Shown: in pieces, positions 34,320 to 46,075 of the stretch | Layout of the letters: each line of letters starts with the position of its first letter | Numbering within the stretch: the stretch's first letter is position 1 | Source: Cycas panzhihuaensis | Taxonomy: Eukaryota > Cycadophyta | NCBI GenBank assembly: GCA_023213395.1 | Contig: CM041465.1 | Location: forward strand, 196,237,741 to 196,301,740 | Direction of reading: 5' to 3' | DNA: 64,000 bases | Program-made: the position numbers and the translations under genes | Notes under the pieces: generated by a model | What the model saw: the letters and a program-made list of their open reading frames with translations, nothing else | Databases searched by the model: none | What the model was told of the DNA's origin: nothing

Positions 34320-34850
34320 AATAACCTAATTAAATCATTTTATGGAAGCTTTTAGAAGTTGTACAAAGGACCAATGGAGTTATACATATCATATCTATTT
34401 AGCACATTGCTTCCAAGTAGAACAATCTATTAAGCAATACATTAAAGTGTTTGAGAAACTCCATTTTAAAATTGGTACCACTTCTATTGAGGTTCTTCGA
34501 CTCTATATCAATAATTTATAACTTATTATTTAAGTAGAGATCTATTGTTCCAAGCTAACTAAATTTGATGAAGTAATTAGTTTAACACAATAAATTGAAT
34601 CCAAGAACAAAATTACTAAAGAAGTATTTAATGTTACATAATCAATAAGCCAAGGACTAGAGTATAAGGTAGCTAGACTAAGCAATTAAGGGTTTTAGAA
34701 TAATCAAAATAGGAATTCTAATAATAATAAATCTTTAGGTGATACCAATCAAGGTGCGTAACTTAAGAAACCTTCAACAAAAGGGAATAATGGTCTTCAT
34801 AAAAGGGGAACTAAGATAATGAGTCTCAACTAAACCTTGACCCCCTTCTA
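34320..34850 (+). pseudogene. Ty3/gypsy-like gag remnant
   Basis: The plus strand reads KQYIKVFEKLHFKIGTT, VLRLYINNL, then TKFDEVISLTQ with IESKNKITKEV. That is the capsid pattern of plant gypsy gag (Retrotrans_gag), in which a Y-x-x-x-F-E-x-L helix is followed by L-R-x-Y-I-N-x-L. An Asn-rich stretch (QNRNSNNNKSLGDTNQG) follows. Interrupted by stops. No pol was found downstream. Confidence 0.6.
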
Positions 34851-36300
34851 AAAGGAAGATGGATTTCTTCATAAATGTGTGATAAGTAGGAAATACAACT
34901 ATCTATTATCTATATATTAGGTCGATCAATACTAAAAGGATCAAGAGAAAAATAAAGAAACTGATGCTAAATCTTAAGGTAAGTCACTTAAGAGACCTTA
35001 GATGAGTGATCATTACATAAATAGAGATAAAGGTGAAATGACTTAAGTGGAACCTTAACCTTCCTCTTAGGAAGAAGGGATGACTCTCTAACCATATATC
35101 AAATAGGTAAGAAGACCAAACTACTGCTTATTTACTCAACTATTTACATAATAAGTCCAAAGCAAAGAAACAAGTAAAATAATCTATACCAAATAAATAA
35201 TTTAATAAAAATCCTCTATTTCCCTAGCGAGAGCAGTAAACAAACTTCCAATAAGTGGAAGGGTCACCAAGGTCCTTACCCCAACGAAGATGTCTTAGGC
35301 TTCCTACTTATTTAGCCTAATGTCATTCTAAGGATGATGCCCTAACCTAAAGTAAAAGTCTATGTTGATATAGTTAAGGAATAAGAGGACTAATAAGTGT
35401 AAGGAGTTGGGAGAGCTTAAACCCTAGATTAATAACTATATCAGGGGTCAATCATTAGGGACTTCCCCACCTAATTATCATCTACTTATAAGGATGGATA
35501 GCTTGGGGATGTCGTGTTTAATTCTAGTGAGTTCTCACAATTAGAGGTGAATAGAGAAGAGAAGAGAGAGCCACTCTCAACCTAAAGTGTGTCAATAAGT
35601 TGACACCTTTGTTGTTTGAAATATGATAGAAATATCAATCCCAAGGAAGAGAAGGTTTACACGCCATGGATGTTGAGTCTTGGTAAATCAAAAGTCCTTT
35701 TATGATGGGAGGTAGTTGTACCTAGGAAAAGATAAGCTTATATACTAGGGATGCCAAGTCCTGAGTGATTGACTGAGTCCTAGTTGGATGGATAAGACCT
35801 AACCTAAGAGGACCATATAAAGAAGAAAAAAAGTCTTAAATGTAAGATTAGGATGTAATTTTCACTTATATGTAAGCAATAAAATACTTGTGAAGCCAAC
35901 TATGCTAATATGTTTTTACTCAATGCATTTATACATGGATGTCTTTTTCCTTTTCTTTTTTTTTTTAAAAATATTTTACCTAAGTGATATGCCATTATGG
36001 CTTAACATATTTATAGAGAAATAATTGAGTTCTTTCAAATACACTTGTATTTATCCTAACTGCTTAAAAAAAATAACATGTTATGTATTTTCCTTTAGTT
36101 TACATATGATGAGGTAAATAAAGAAACAATAAGAATAAGATGAAATCCAACAAAAAGGGTTGTAATAAAAGGTTCTAGAATGGGATGGCTCAACTAGTTA
36201 AAGAGAAGCCAATGGGCAAGCTAGACAATAGTTGAAAATATAATTTACTCTTCATAATATATGGTGTTTTGAGCCACATTTCAAATTTTTATTAATATTT
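34851..36300. other. Unassigned AT-rich region
   Basis: No recognised domain. May include the decayed remainder of the gypsy-like element. A T-rich run lies near 35950-35980. Confidence 0.4.
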
Positions 36301-36305
36301 GGTTT

Positions 36306-36616
36306 TGTTGGAAATCATAGACAAATGGATTGTTTATATGCATAACAAGCATGGAATAAACAAGCATGTAACAAAATTAACATAGGAAACCTCATAGTAA
36401 AAATCCACTAAAAAATATAGATTACATTAATATAGAATTGTTAAAGTATAATGTACTTTGGATCCCTTTAAATAGATCCATAAGTGCATTAAATATTATA
36501 ATGATATTACATCCGTTGACTCATAATAGTATCACATAATTACATCATATATATTCACATAATAATATGCCATATTCATATTAGTCATGTTAAGTGGATA
36601 ACATGCCATTTTAACA
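36306..36616 (-). repeat. 3' LTR of Copia-C copy 1
   Basis: TGTTGGAAATC...TTTTAACA, 311 bp. Shares GATTACATT(A/G)ATATAGAAT, AATAGATCCATAAG and the GTTAAGTGGATAA segments with the right LTR. Confidence 0.92.
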
Positions 36617-36626
36617 TCCCCCCTTA
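36617..36626 (-). promoter_or_regulatory. Polypurine tract of Copia-C copy 1
   Basis: Plus TCCCCCCTTA, minus TAAGGGGGGA, next to the 3' LTR. Confidence 0.88.
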
Positions 36627-36689
36627 ATGTAAAAGTGGGGTCTTGAAGTCTTCTTTGGGGTTGGTCTAACCTTTGTCATTATCATTGTT

Positions 36690-37260
36690 GATAGATCACC
36701 CCTAAAGCATAACTTCACTAAGTACCAAATTTGTACAAATCTTAATGAAATGATCTTTAGTGAGCACTTTGGTAAACACATTTACAAATTATTATTCACT
36801 TGGAAAAAATTCAATATGTAACTTCCCTGATTTGATCTGCTCACAGATACAATAGTGATGAATTTCAATATGCTTTGTATATGCATGAAATTCTAGATTC
36901 TTTAAAAGTTGAATTGTACTTTGATTATCGATGTGTATAATAAGTGTACTAGAAGATGTTCCAAGAGTTTCTAAAAGTCCCTACAACCATATAGCTTCCC
37001 TTATACTGATACTTAGTCCTTGGTTCTTAGCCTCTATAGAAGACAAAACAATAGTGGATTGATTTTTGGATTGCCATAATATAAAGCTATTCCTAATACT
37101 AAAAATATATCTTCTAGTTGATTTTTGGTCTTTTGCATCTCCACCCCAAGCAACATCAGTATACCCATGCAAGTTTGCCTCTCTGCCATGAAAGTATTTA
37201 AGGTCAAGATTGAATACCCTTAACATCATTCAGAATACTCTTTGCAGTAACCTAATAAGG
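36690..37260 (-). pseudogene. Copia-C RNase H and pol C-terminus
   Basis: The open frame 36981-37229 has LHGYTDVAWGGDAKDQKSTR (first catalytic Asp region present) and WQSKNQSTIVLSSIEAKNQG, where the usual A-E-Y reads A-K-N, so the catalytic Glu is lost. The pol end, FTKVLTKDHFIKICTNL, is near 36720-36780. Confidence 0.9.
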
Positions 37261-38480
37261 TTCTTGGGGATTCTGCATGTAATAAGATACCAATCCAACA
37301 ACATAAGCAATATTAGGCCTAGTATAAGTTAAGTAAATCAAACTCCCAACTAATTAACTAATATAAAGTCCTATTTACAACTAGCTTATTCATATGCTTT
37401 AGAAGCTCTATACCCTTATAGATAGTGTTTTCATTAGTTTATAGTCCTTTATATCGAATCTCTCAAGTAGGTTTTTGGCATACCTCGATTATGACATCAT
37501 GATACGATCATCCATTTGCTTAATCCCAATGCTAAAAAAGTAATGAAAACGTTCGTGATTTGTAATATCAAAAGTATGTCTCAAATAGGCCTTTATGGCT
37601 ATAATAGTCTTATTATAATTTCTTGTAAGAACAAGATCATCAGTATACAACATAATAATAACAAGTTTCACTCTTTTGGATATAAAGACTCGATTCTAAT
37701 TTTGTTGTCATAAAACCATCTTCCTTCAATCTAGTTTCAATCTTATCATACCAAGTATATAGTGCTTATTTTAGGCCAAAGAGTAATTTCTTCAAGTGGC
37801 ACACAAGATGTTCCTAACCTTCTTTTATGAAACTAAGACATTGAGCCATGTAGATCTCCTCTTTTAAGTCTCCATTAGGGAATGTTGACTTCACATCTAT
37901 TTGATGTAACTCCCAACCAAATAAATTTAGACTATTGACATCTTAGAGACTGATGTAAATGTCTCCTCATAATTGATTCATTTTTTCTATTTAAATCCTA
38001 TAAAATAAGTCTAGCCTTATACTTGTCTACCTCTCCATTGGAGTGATACTTTATCTTATAGACCCACTTGCAACTGATTATGTTCTAAGAGGGAGATAAA
38101 GAAACCAAATCCCATATATCATTCTTCATGATCGAATTATACTTCTCCTCCATTGTAGTTATCTATCACAGATCTTCTTTTACTTTCCCATACGAAATGG
38201 GATTATTAGAATGCACCACTAAAGTTTGACTAGTATATTGATTCCTTATTCTCTAACCATCTTCTAGATCTTTAACTATTACACTAGAATCCTCAATTGT
38301 CCTCCTAGTCTATAATAGAGTATAGGGTATTGTCTATGCTTTGGCTTGTAATAGCTCCTCATTATTACTCTCTCTAGGTTCTACTTCTATTTTTGACATA
38401 ATATTAGTCTCACTAACCTCTATACCTTTTCATATGACCTTCTAGTATGATACATCATTGACTCATCAAACTTAATATCA
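37261..38480 (-). pseudogene. Copia-C reverse transcriptase remnant
   Basis: The open frame 37489-37671 has IIMLYTDDLVLTRNYNKTI. The polymerase motif is TDD instead of the usual VDD, so both Asp are kept. It continues with AYLRHTFDITNHERFHYFFS. The upstream RT part (37700-38180) shows the copia order with stops: FPNGDL-type and VYKIKYHSNGEVDKYKARL. Confidence 0.87.
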
Positions 38481-39323
38481 TGATTAACTGAAAGTTTCTT
38501 TCCCTATGGATCACAAAGTCTATAAGCCTTATTCTCTTATGAGTACCCTACAAAAATATGCTTCAAACTCTTATGATCCAACTTCTTTTAATGTGCGTTA
38601 GGGATATCTATATACACAATACACCCAAATACCTTAAAATAATTAATGGAAAGTTTCTAACTAGTTTGACATTCTTTAGGGATAATGCCATGAATAAACT
38701 TAGTAGGGACCCTATTTAGAATATAAATAGCTATTGCAACAACTTTTACCCAAAATATAGGAGGTAGATTCTTAGTATGCTCCACACTCCTCACCATCTC
38801 TATCATGGTATAATTCTTCCTCTCTACAATACCATTTTGTTGTGGGATATATAGGATAGTCAACTCCCACTTGATACCATGATCAAGGTAGAATTAATTA
38901 AAGGCATTATTATCATACTCCTTTCTATTATCACTCCTCAAAATCTTTATTTTCTTATCACACTCATTTTTAACACTAACTTTCTATTAAAAAAATTGAT
39001 CAAACATATTATACTTGTTCTTCAAAAAGAATACCCATGCTTTTCTACTATAATCATTTATAAACTAAAGGAAAAATTGAACACTAGAAATTAAAGGATT
39101 GGATAGATGACCCATCAAGTTAGTATGGATAAGTTCCAACTTCTCCTTTACTCTCTATGCAATATCCCTAACAAATGGATAACAATGGTGTTTTTCATAC
39201 ATTCATCCTCACAAACACCCTCAGAACATTGAACATGTAGCAACCCTACTACTGTCTTTAATCTATTCATTAGTTTGATGTTTTTATAATTAAGATGACC
39301 TAGTCACTCATGCCATAACTTAC
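38481..39323 (-). pseudogene. Copia-C integrase remnant
   Basis: The open frame 38657-38863 has IPQQNGIVERKNYTMIEMVR (catalytic Glu in VER kept), then IYILNRVPTKF. The core upstream (38880-39200) is broken. The C-terminal GY-type segment (KIFVGYS-like) falls near 38500-38560. Confidence 0.87.
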
Positions 39324-39730
39324 TCATATTATCAACACTAACAACAAAAGTGTACGAATTTTGCTTGGATCTAAATTTCTCAAACAGCCAAAATTATCTT
39401 GCACTCTCCTAGTAGTAACAATAAAGTTCTTCTTAGGATCCGTAACTATGTATCTATTATTATAAAGCTTAATTTTCATACCTTGCTTGCAAATTTCCCA
39501 AGTAGAAAGAAGATTACGCTTCATCTTAGGCATATCGTGAACACTATTGAACTTACCTCTTATAAGTGAAACAAAACCAACTCCTTTTATAGGCAAAATA
39601 TAAGCATCTCCAAGAATCAAATTAACATCACTTGTACCTACATCCATGGCATCAAAGTTTTTCTTCTAATAGATGATGTATTTTTTAGCACTAGAATCTA
39701 GGATCCAATAGTCTTTCTAATTTGACTTAA
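39324..39730 (-). pseudogene. Copia-C protease remnant
   Basis: YWILDSSAKKYI near 39690-39715 is the protease active site, with Ser in place of the active-site Gly (D-S-S). The open frame 39324-39647 continues with LILGDAYILPIKGVGFVSLI and MPKMKRNLLSTWEICKQGM, the following strands of the domain. Confidence 0.83.
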
Positions 39731-39779
39731 ATGACAACATTGATACTTGAATATAATATGCTGCTACACTCTTCCCTTT

Positions 39780-40545
39780 GTCATCTTGCTTAGCTGTATA
39801 CTTATCCCACTTCTTAAACCAATAATTATTTTCTTTGTGGTATTCTTTCTTATAATAATTGCACTTACCCATGAACTTTTTCTTCTCTAGAGATGTCTCA
39901 TCTATTTTTTGTGTAGACTTGCCCTCCTAAACTATATCCTTTCTTTGTATCTTTATGACTAAAGCCTAATTTAAATTAAAACTAAAAAGTATTAAGTGAT
40001 TCTTTAACATTGTATCCTTTACTAGAATAAGGTTTTTTAGTGACTCAAATAATTCACCTTCTATAACTTCATCCCTTACATAGATACTTTCGAAGGTTCT
40101 AAATATAACATGTAACTTTAACATAATAATGGTAAAAAATACTGCATCGTCAATTGAGTTTGACTTTAATTCATCCAACTTATTCCTAAAATCAATAATC
40201 TTATTAAGGTATGCATTAATGTTGTTCTCATCTTCTACCTTAAAATTCAATACTTCCATCATAAGAGCAACATAATGATTGGTTTTCTTATTTTTAAATG
40301 TCTCATAAAACTTGGTCTAAATCTCATGTAGGGTTTTAAGGTTGTGGACTAAAGTTCTATGATCTAGGGCCAAAGATAACTTAAGTAACCCTATACCCAT
40401 GAATTATTTTTTCTCAGCATGAATGTGCTTTTTCTCATATAAGAGAACACTCAATGATGCAGATTTGGTAATGCCCAAAGCTAGTTAACCATGAGTACCA
40501 GTTCCATATTTTCCTTTTATTCATTAAAGTTATTCCTATTAAAAG
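39780..40545 (-). pseudogene. Copia-C gag remnant
   Basis: The N-terminal segment near 40480-40545 (FNRNNFNEWKENMELVL) is typical of copia gag. The open frame 39966-40262 gives the UBN2 core: NINAYLNKIIDFRNKLDEL, LKLHVIFRTFESIYV. The zinc knuckle near 39820-39875 reads CNYYKKEYHKENNYW, having lost the second Cys. Confidence 0.85.
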
Positions 40546-42064
40546 TAACCAACTGAACTCACTTCTCTATGAATTAAAAATAAACAAATATAGGACCCTA
40601 AACCAACCTTCAACAAGCAATATTCCCTCAAACTATAATCCATTCAACCACCTAAAGTTTAAAGGTTCACCAAGATTGATAACCACTTAATATAAGCCAA
40701 TAAACTACTGACTAAAAGAACTAATCTAAACACTTCACTTCACAAGTTTGATGTAAAACACTACTATATTATGAATTAAAAATAACACTCTTAAATCAAT
40801 GTAATATACAATAATCATAAACCTTTATTTGCCCAAATAATAGTATACCAGTGCCTTTTATTAATGAAAAATCCAATGAAGTAGACATCTCATGTAATAG
40901 ATACAATAATATACTCATCCAATAAAGCATGCCTAGTTTACTTACTTCTCCATCGTATCAAAACAAATCCTTATGAAATATTTATGCCACATACATTTAT
41001 GCAATGTATACGCATAATTAAATATTAAAAGCCTTTATATAGATATGCCCACTTGGAATAAAATGTCATATCACTTTACCTAAAAATGTATTTCAATCTA
41101 TTAAAAGTGACTTAATAAAAAGCAAAGTACCTTTTGATGATTGATATTCAAAGGATGACTTTATTAACAAAGGGCAATCAATCAACCTCAATATAAAATA
41201 ATGATCAAATCAATGATGATATATAGCAAATTGATTTTAATTAAATCAATGATGATATATATCAAAGCGACTTTATTCAAAGACAAAATATATTATAAAT
41301 AATACCTTTATAGTGTCTTTAAGTATTACAATATACTTGTGTAACCACAAAAAACCTACATTCATAAGTTACTATGACTTTAACTTGATATAGATCTAAC
41401 TATCTATAGTTACATCTTGTATGACTCATTTACAATTATGATTAAGGGAGTCAATGACTTGATACAATTATGACAAATTTGTAATTTTTGTAAGCTATGG
41501 TGAACTGCAAGCAATGCCTCCATCTTTAGCTATCACTATGATCTTCCTTATTGTGCTCATTACAATCTACTTTGCATGCTCATTGTGATTGTATTCTTCA
41601 ATAAAGAAAACTCTTCTATAATGCCTACTATTAATACACCACTTCCAAAAACTCTCATAGATAGTTCAACATTGAAACAAAAATACAATTACTTTGTCTA
41701 TGACTATCCCTAGACACCATGACTTCCATGGTCTTTTGGCACCTTCACATGGCAACCTACATGTCCTTAGTTGATAAACTAAGTAACTAGAGGCTATAAC
41801 TTCAGAAATAAGAGGCACCAGGCAACACTTCATACCTAAATATTTACATAAGATAAAGCAACCTCTTACACTAGGTTACACACCTCCAAGGACTAATGAA
41901 GCCTTACAAAATAGATAACAGAAGGCATCAAGAGTCTTTATTCGATCACTATACCTTGTGGCTATCCTTTCAACTATAAGAGAAGATGATCCTCAATAAA
42001 GGGTTAAGTTAGTATAAGCTAGCAATTTATTAGTCAACACATGCCTAGTTGTGTACAACCATAT
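40546..42064 (-). other. Leader of Copia-C copy 1
   Basis: About 1.5 kb without coding sequence. The CTTACA-CTAGGTTACACACCTC block near 41850-41895 matches the leader of the rearranged copy at 43750-43860 in reverse complement. Confidence 0.7.
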
Positions 42065-42076
42065 GCTTTGATACCA
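42065..42076 (-). promoter_or_regulatory. Primer-binding site of Copia-C copy 1
   Basis: Plus GCTTTGATACCA, minus TGGTATCAAAGC: one transition away from the tRNA-Met complement. The sister copy at 43609 has TGGTATTAAAGC, so the AAAGC form may be normal for this family. Confidence 0.88.
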
Positions 42077-42375
42077 TTTAGAAATCATACATAAATAGAT
42101 CATTTATGTACATAACAAGCACGGAATGAATAATCACATAACAAAATTAACGTGAAAAATCTCGCAATAATAACCCACCATACAATATGGATTACATTGA
42201 TATAGAATCATTAAAGTATAACAGACTTTAGATCCATTTAAATAGATCCATAAGCACCTCAAATATTACATTCATCATCTCACAATAATATCACATAATT
42301 ACATCACATATATTTTCACAATAATATACCATGTTTACATTAGTCGGGTTAAGTGGATAATATACCACTTTAATA
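42077..42375 (-). repeat. 5' LTR of Copia-C copy 1
   Basis: Starts TTTAGAAATC and ends TTTAATA (CA decayed to TA), 299 bp. Aligns with 36306-36616. Confidence 0.9.
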
Positions 42376-42380
42376 GGTTT

Positions 42381-42889
42381 TATTAGTTATTTCAATGTTG
42401 GTATATGTTGGTTTAGTATTACTATAAATACAAAATATAGGTGCTAATGTACAATAATTATAAAAATGATGTGCTACAAGGTAATAATAAAAATTAATAA
42501 AAATGATTAAAAGAGATGCTAAACGTCCCTTAAATTACAACAATTGAACAAAGCCATGAACCCAATATAGACATATGATAAACCTCTAAAAAGTGATAGA
42601 AATAACTACTTACAAATGCACACATGAGAGATGAAGAGCAACTTATAAAGAGCTAATAAAAACTAATCAAAATATAGACAATGCATATCACATAACTAAT
42701 AAAAGCTATAAATGTATGCAATGTAAACTCTAAAACTCTTAGACATTTTAAAATATAATAAATCAATAAGATTGATCATGACAACTCCCTTAGAACTTAA
42801 AACCTAGAAGAGGAAGATGATATCTTTCTAATGGCTAGGTTTTAGTAGAATTATGTGGTGTATAGGTAGGGTTTTTAGTGTCTCCAAAA
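42381..42889. other. Short unassigned interval
   Basis: AT-rich, no recognised domain. Leads into the tandem repeat array. Confidence 0.4.
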
Positions 42890-43310
42890 TAATGTATAAA
42901 TTAGGGTTTCAAAATAATCAAGAGAATGGTATGAAACTTGGGAGGTGAGAAACTAGGCAGAAACAAGTATAAAAAAAAAAGAAAGTGGAATATGTTGGAA
43001 AAATGTTGAGCACTATGCATGTCATATTTGAGGAAAATTTAATAAGCGTAGGTCCACTTGCTGATGTTTCCAAATGAAGGTATGATTTAGGGTTTGTGGG
43101 TGAATGATGTAAAATTTAGGAGGCAAGAATGAGTGAAAAAGACTAAAATGAAAGGTGGAACACATCAAAAAATTATTAGGCACCATGTGTATTTGATTTG
43201 AGGCAAATTCAATAAGCATAGGTCCACTTATTGACATCTTTAAATGAAGGTATGATATAGAGTTTATTGGTGAACCCTATGAGTGATGTGAAATTTGGGA
43301 GGTAATAAAT

Positions 43311-43608
43311 TATTAGAGTGGTATTTTATCTACTTAACCCAACTAATGTTTATGTGATGTATATGTATAAATATATGTGATATAATAATGTAATTATATG
43401 GGCCAAAAAATATAATATGTGAGGCACTTATGGATCTATTTAAAGGGATCCAAAGTCCATTATATATTACACTTTTTATATCAATGTAATCTATATTTTT
43501 GTGGTGGGTATTTACTAAAAGATTTCCTATATTAATTCTATGTTGTGTGCTTATTCATTTCATACTTATTGTGTATATAAATGATCTATTTATTTGTGGT
43601 TTCTAACA
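43311..43608 (+). repeat. 5' LTR of the Copia-C derivative
   Basis: Starts TATTAGAGTGG (TG decayed) and ends TTTCTAACA. Reverse complement of the Copia-C LTR type at 36306 and 42077. Confidence 0.9.
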
Positions 43609-43620
43609 TGGTATTAAAGC
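43609..43620 (+). promoter_or_regulatory. Primer-binding site of the Copia-C derivative
   Basis: TGGTATTAAAGC directly follows the LTR. Two transitions away from the canonical tRNA-Met complement. Confidence 0.85.
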
Positions 43621-44474
43621 ATGTGATTGTGTATAAGTAGATATATGTTCAGCAAAGTATTTAGATTGTAGGTTGCTAGGTTATGTTGAGTTAACCCTTC
43701 ACTAAGGATCAACTTCTCCTACAACTTAAAGAGTAGACATAATTTGTAATGATCATTTAGAGACTCCTGGTGCCATTTATTATCTATTTTGTAGGTCTTT
43801 GTCTATCCTTGGAGGTATGCAGAGGAGTGTAGGAGGTTATTTTCTCTTGTTACAGGTGTAAGATATTTAGTGCCCCTTGTTTTTATAGTTGCAACCTTTA
43901 GATATTTTATTACCAACCAAGAATATGTAGATACATCTATGTATGATCCTAGAAGGTGATATGAAATGTTGAAGCTATGGAGATTGAGTAAATATAATCA
44001 AGGAGGTGATTATAAATTGCTAGTCAAGGTTGAATGGACATAGCTTGAGTGTGAGGAAGATGCAATTATAAGGGAAGATATACACCATGTAACATAGGTT
44101 GTAGCCTACTTATAATGTCATAGATATCATGTGGTCATATTTAGAGTTGAAAATTGGAAGATAAATATTTTTTTAAATCCATAACCAGTGAGGTAAGGAG
44201 TGAATAGTCATAACCCCATGGATGGTCATAAGTTACCATAGATGGCCATAACCTCATGGATGGTCATAAACCATCATAGATGGTCATTTTATAGTTGAAG
44301 TATGTGTAATAGTCATAGCTTATAGAGGTGATAGATCTTGTAGAAGATTATTATGTAGGAGACATAGTAGTAATCAATGAGATTGCATAAGTTCACATGC
44401 TATAGATAACTCTCTACAGTCATGACATGTAACTACTCATAGATTTTAGTTTATCAAAGATGCACATTGATGCA

Positions 44475-44725
44475 TATTAATATAGAATTGATGTGGGAAA
44501 CCTTTTGGTAAAAGCCCATTAGAGAAATATAGATTACATTGATACAAAATATGTAATGTACAATGGAATTTAGATCCCTATCAATAGATCCATAAGTGCC
44601 TCATGTATTATATCTATTAACCTATATAATTAAATTATTACATCACATATATTCATACATATATACCACATAAATATTAGTTGGGTTAACTAAATAAAAT
44701 ACCACTCTAACATCCTATCTTAATG
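44475..44725 (-). repeat. Inverted LTR fragment with polypurine tract inside the Copia-C derivative
   Basis: ATTAATATAGAATTGATGTG, GATTACATTGATAC, AATAGATCCATAAGTGCCTC and GGGTTAACTAAATAAAATAC match the Copia-C LTR in minus orientation. TAACATCCTATCTTAATG and GGGGTCTTAAAGTCTTCT continue into the sequence just inside the 3' LTR of Copia-C copy 1 (36611-36660). About 70 bp of the LTR's left end are missing. Confidence 0.82.
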
Positions 44726-44764
44726 TAAATATGGGGTCTTAAAGTCTTCTTAGATGCTAGATCA

Positions 44765-45700
44765 TAATAGTTATTACTGTATTATATGTTGACAACCTTG
44801 TTTTTACAAGCAATTATAATAAGACTATTGTAGCTACAATATGATAGATCTTAGGCAACTTTATTAATTCTTAGGCATTGAGGTTAGGAAGATGGATGAT
44901 TACATCATGATATCATAATCAAAGTATGTTGAAAATTTACTTAAGAGATTCAGGATGAAGGATTGTAAACCAATAAAGATACCATGTGCAAAGGGCATAA
45001 AGCTTCTAAAGGATATGAACAAGCCAGCTGTAGATAGGACTTTATATTGGTAATTGGTAGGGAGTTTGATTTACTTAACTCATACTAGGCTTGATTTTTC
45101 TTATGCTATCAGATTAGTATTTTATTACATATAGAGTTCCAAAGAACCTCATTGAATTAATGCAAAAGGATTTTGAAGTATATTAAGGGAATACTTAATC
45201 TTGGCCTTGAATACCTTCACGGTAGAGAGGCAAACTTACATAGGTATATTAGCAAAAATTGGGGTGGAGATGTAGAAGATAGGAAATTGACTACGAGATT
45301 TATTTTTGGTATTAGCAATGGGTTCGTATAATGGCAATCCACTATTATATTATCTTCTATAGAGGCTAAGTACCAAGGACTAAGTGCAAGTGCAGGGGAA
45401 GATATATGGTTGTAGGTACTTTTATAGAATCTTTGAATATCTTCTAACACACTTGTTATACATGTTAATAATTAAATTGTTATTTGACTTTCAAAGAATC
45501 TAGAATTTCATGTATGTATGAAGCACATTAAGATTCAATACTATTACATCTATGAGCAGATTAGGTCAAAAAAGTTACAAGTTAAGTTTTGTCTAAGTGA
45601 ATAGAAACTTATGGACATATTTACCAAAGCTCTTACTAAAGACCACTTCATTATGATTTGTACAAATTTAAGACTTAATGAAGTTATCCTTGAGAGGGAT
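44765..45700 (+). pseudogene. Copia-C RT C-terminus and RNase H remnant
   Basis: Starts at the polymerase motif (ITVLYVDNLVFTSNYNKTIV; VDD reads VDN). Then come the RT C-terminus and RNase H (WGGDVEDRKLTTRFIFGISN, LSSIEAKYQGLSAS), and the pol end (MDIFTKALTKDHFIMICTNL) in the open frame from 45611. Interrupted by stops. The same pol end is seen in Copia-C copy 1. Confidence 0.85.
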
Positions 45701-45768
45701 ATATCAATATGGATAAAGATAAAGGATAGTCCAAACTTGGGAAGACTTCAAGACCCCATATTTATATT

Positions 45769-45777
45769 AAGGAGGGA
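45769..45777 (+). promoter_or_regulatory. Polypurine tract of the Copia-C derivative
   Basis: AAGGAGGGA directly before the 3' LTR. Confidence 0.8.
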
Positions 45778-46075
45778 TGATAGAGTGGTATTTTATCCAC
45801 TTAACTTGACTAATATTTATGTGGTACATATGTGTAAATATATGTGATGTAATAATATAATTATGTAGGTCGATGAATGTAATACATGAGGCACTTATAG
45901 ATCTATTTAAAGGGATCCAAAGTCCATTATACATTACACTTTTTATATCAATGTAATCTATATTTCTATGGTGGGTTTTTATTAAAAGGTTTCCCACATC
46001 AATTTAATGTTGTGTGCTTGTTCATTTCATGCTTATTGTATAGATAAATAATATATTTATCTATGGTTTCTAACA
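45778..46075 (+). repeat. 3' LTR of the Copia-C derivative
   Basis: TGATAGAGTGG...TTTCTAACA, 298 bp, the same length as the left copy, with scattered differences. Confidence 0.9.

Larger units (their letters stand above)
36306..42375 (-). mobile_element. Ty1/copia element, Copia-C copy 1
   Basis: LTRs at 36306-36616 and 42077-42375 are clearly homologous. They are flanked by GGTTT at 36301-36305 and 42376-42380. A polypurine tract (36617-36626) adjoins the left LTR and a PBS (42065-42076) adjoins the right LTR, so the element is on the minus strand. Gag, protease, integrase, RT and RNase H are in copia order. Many LTR differences and broken frames show an old insertion. The rearranged element at 43311-46075 belongs to the same family. 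Confidence 0.94.
43311..46075 (+). mobile_element. Rearranged, non-autonomous Copia-C derivative with three LTR segments
   Basis: Two plus-strand LTRs of 298 bp (43311-43608 and 45778-46075) are flanked by TAAAT (43306-43310) and TAAAC (46076-46080). A PBS follows the left LTR and a polypurine tract precedes the right one. Between them are the leader, then a minus-strand fragment of the same LTR with its polypurine tract (44475-44725), then a plus-strand RT-RNase H fragment (44765-45700). Gag, protease, integrase and the RT N-terminus are missing. Matching outer LTRs and target duplication suggest it moved as a unit, with proteins from a relative. Confidence 0.88.
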
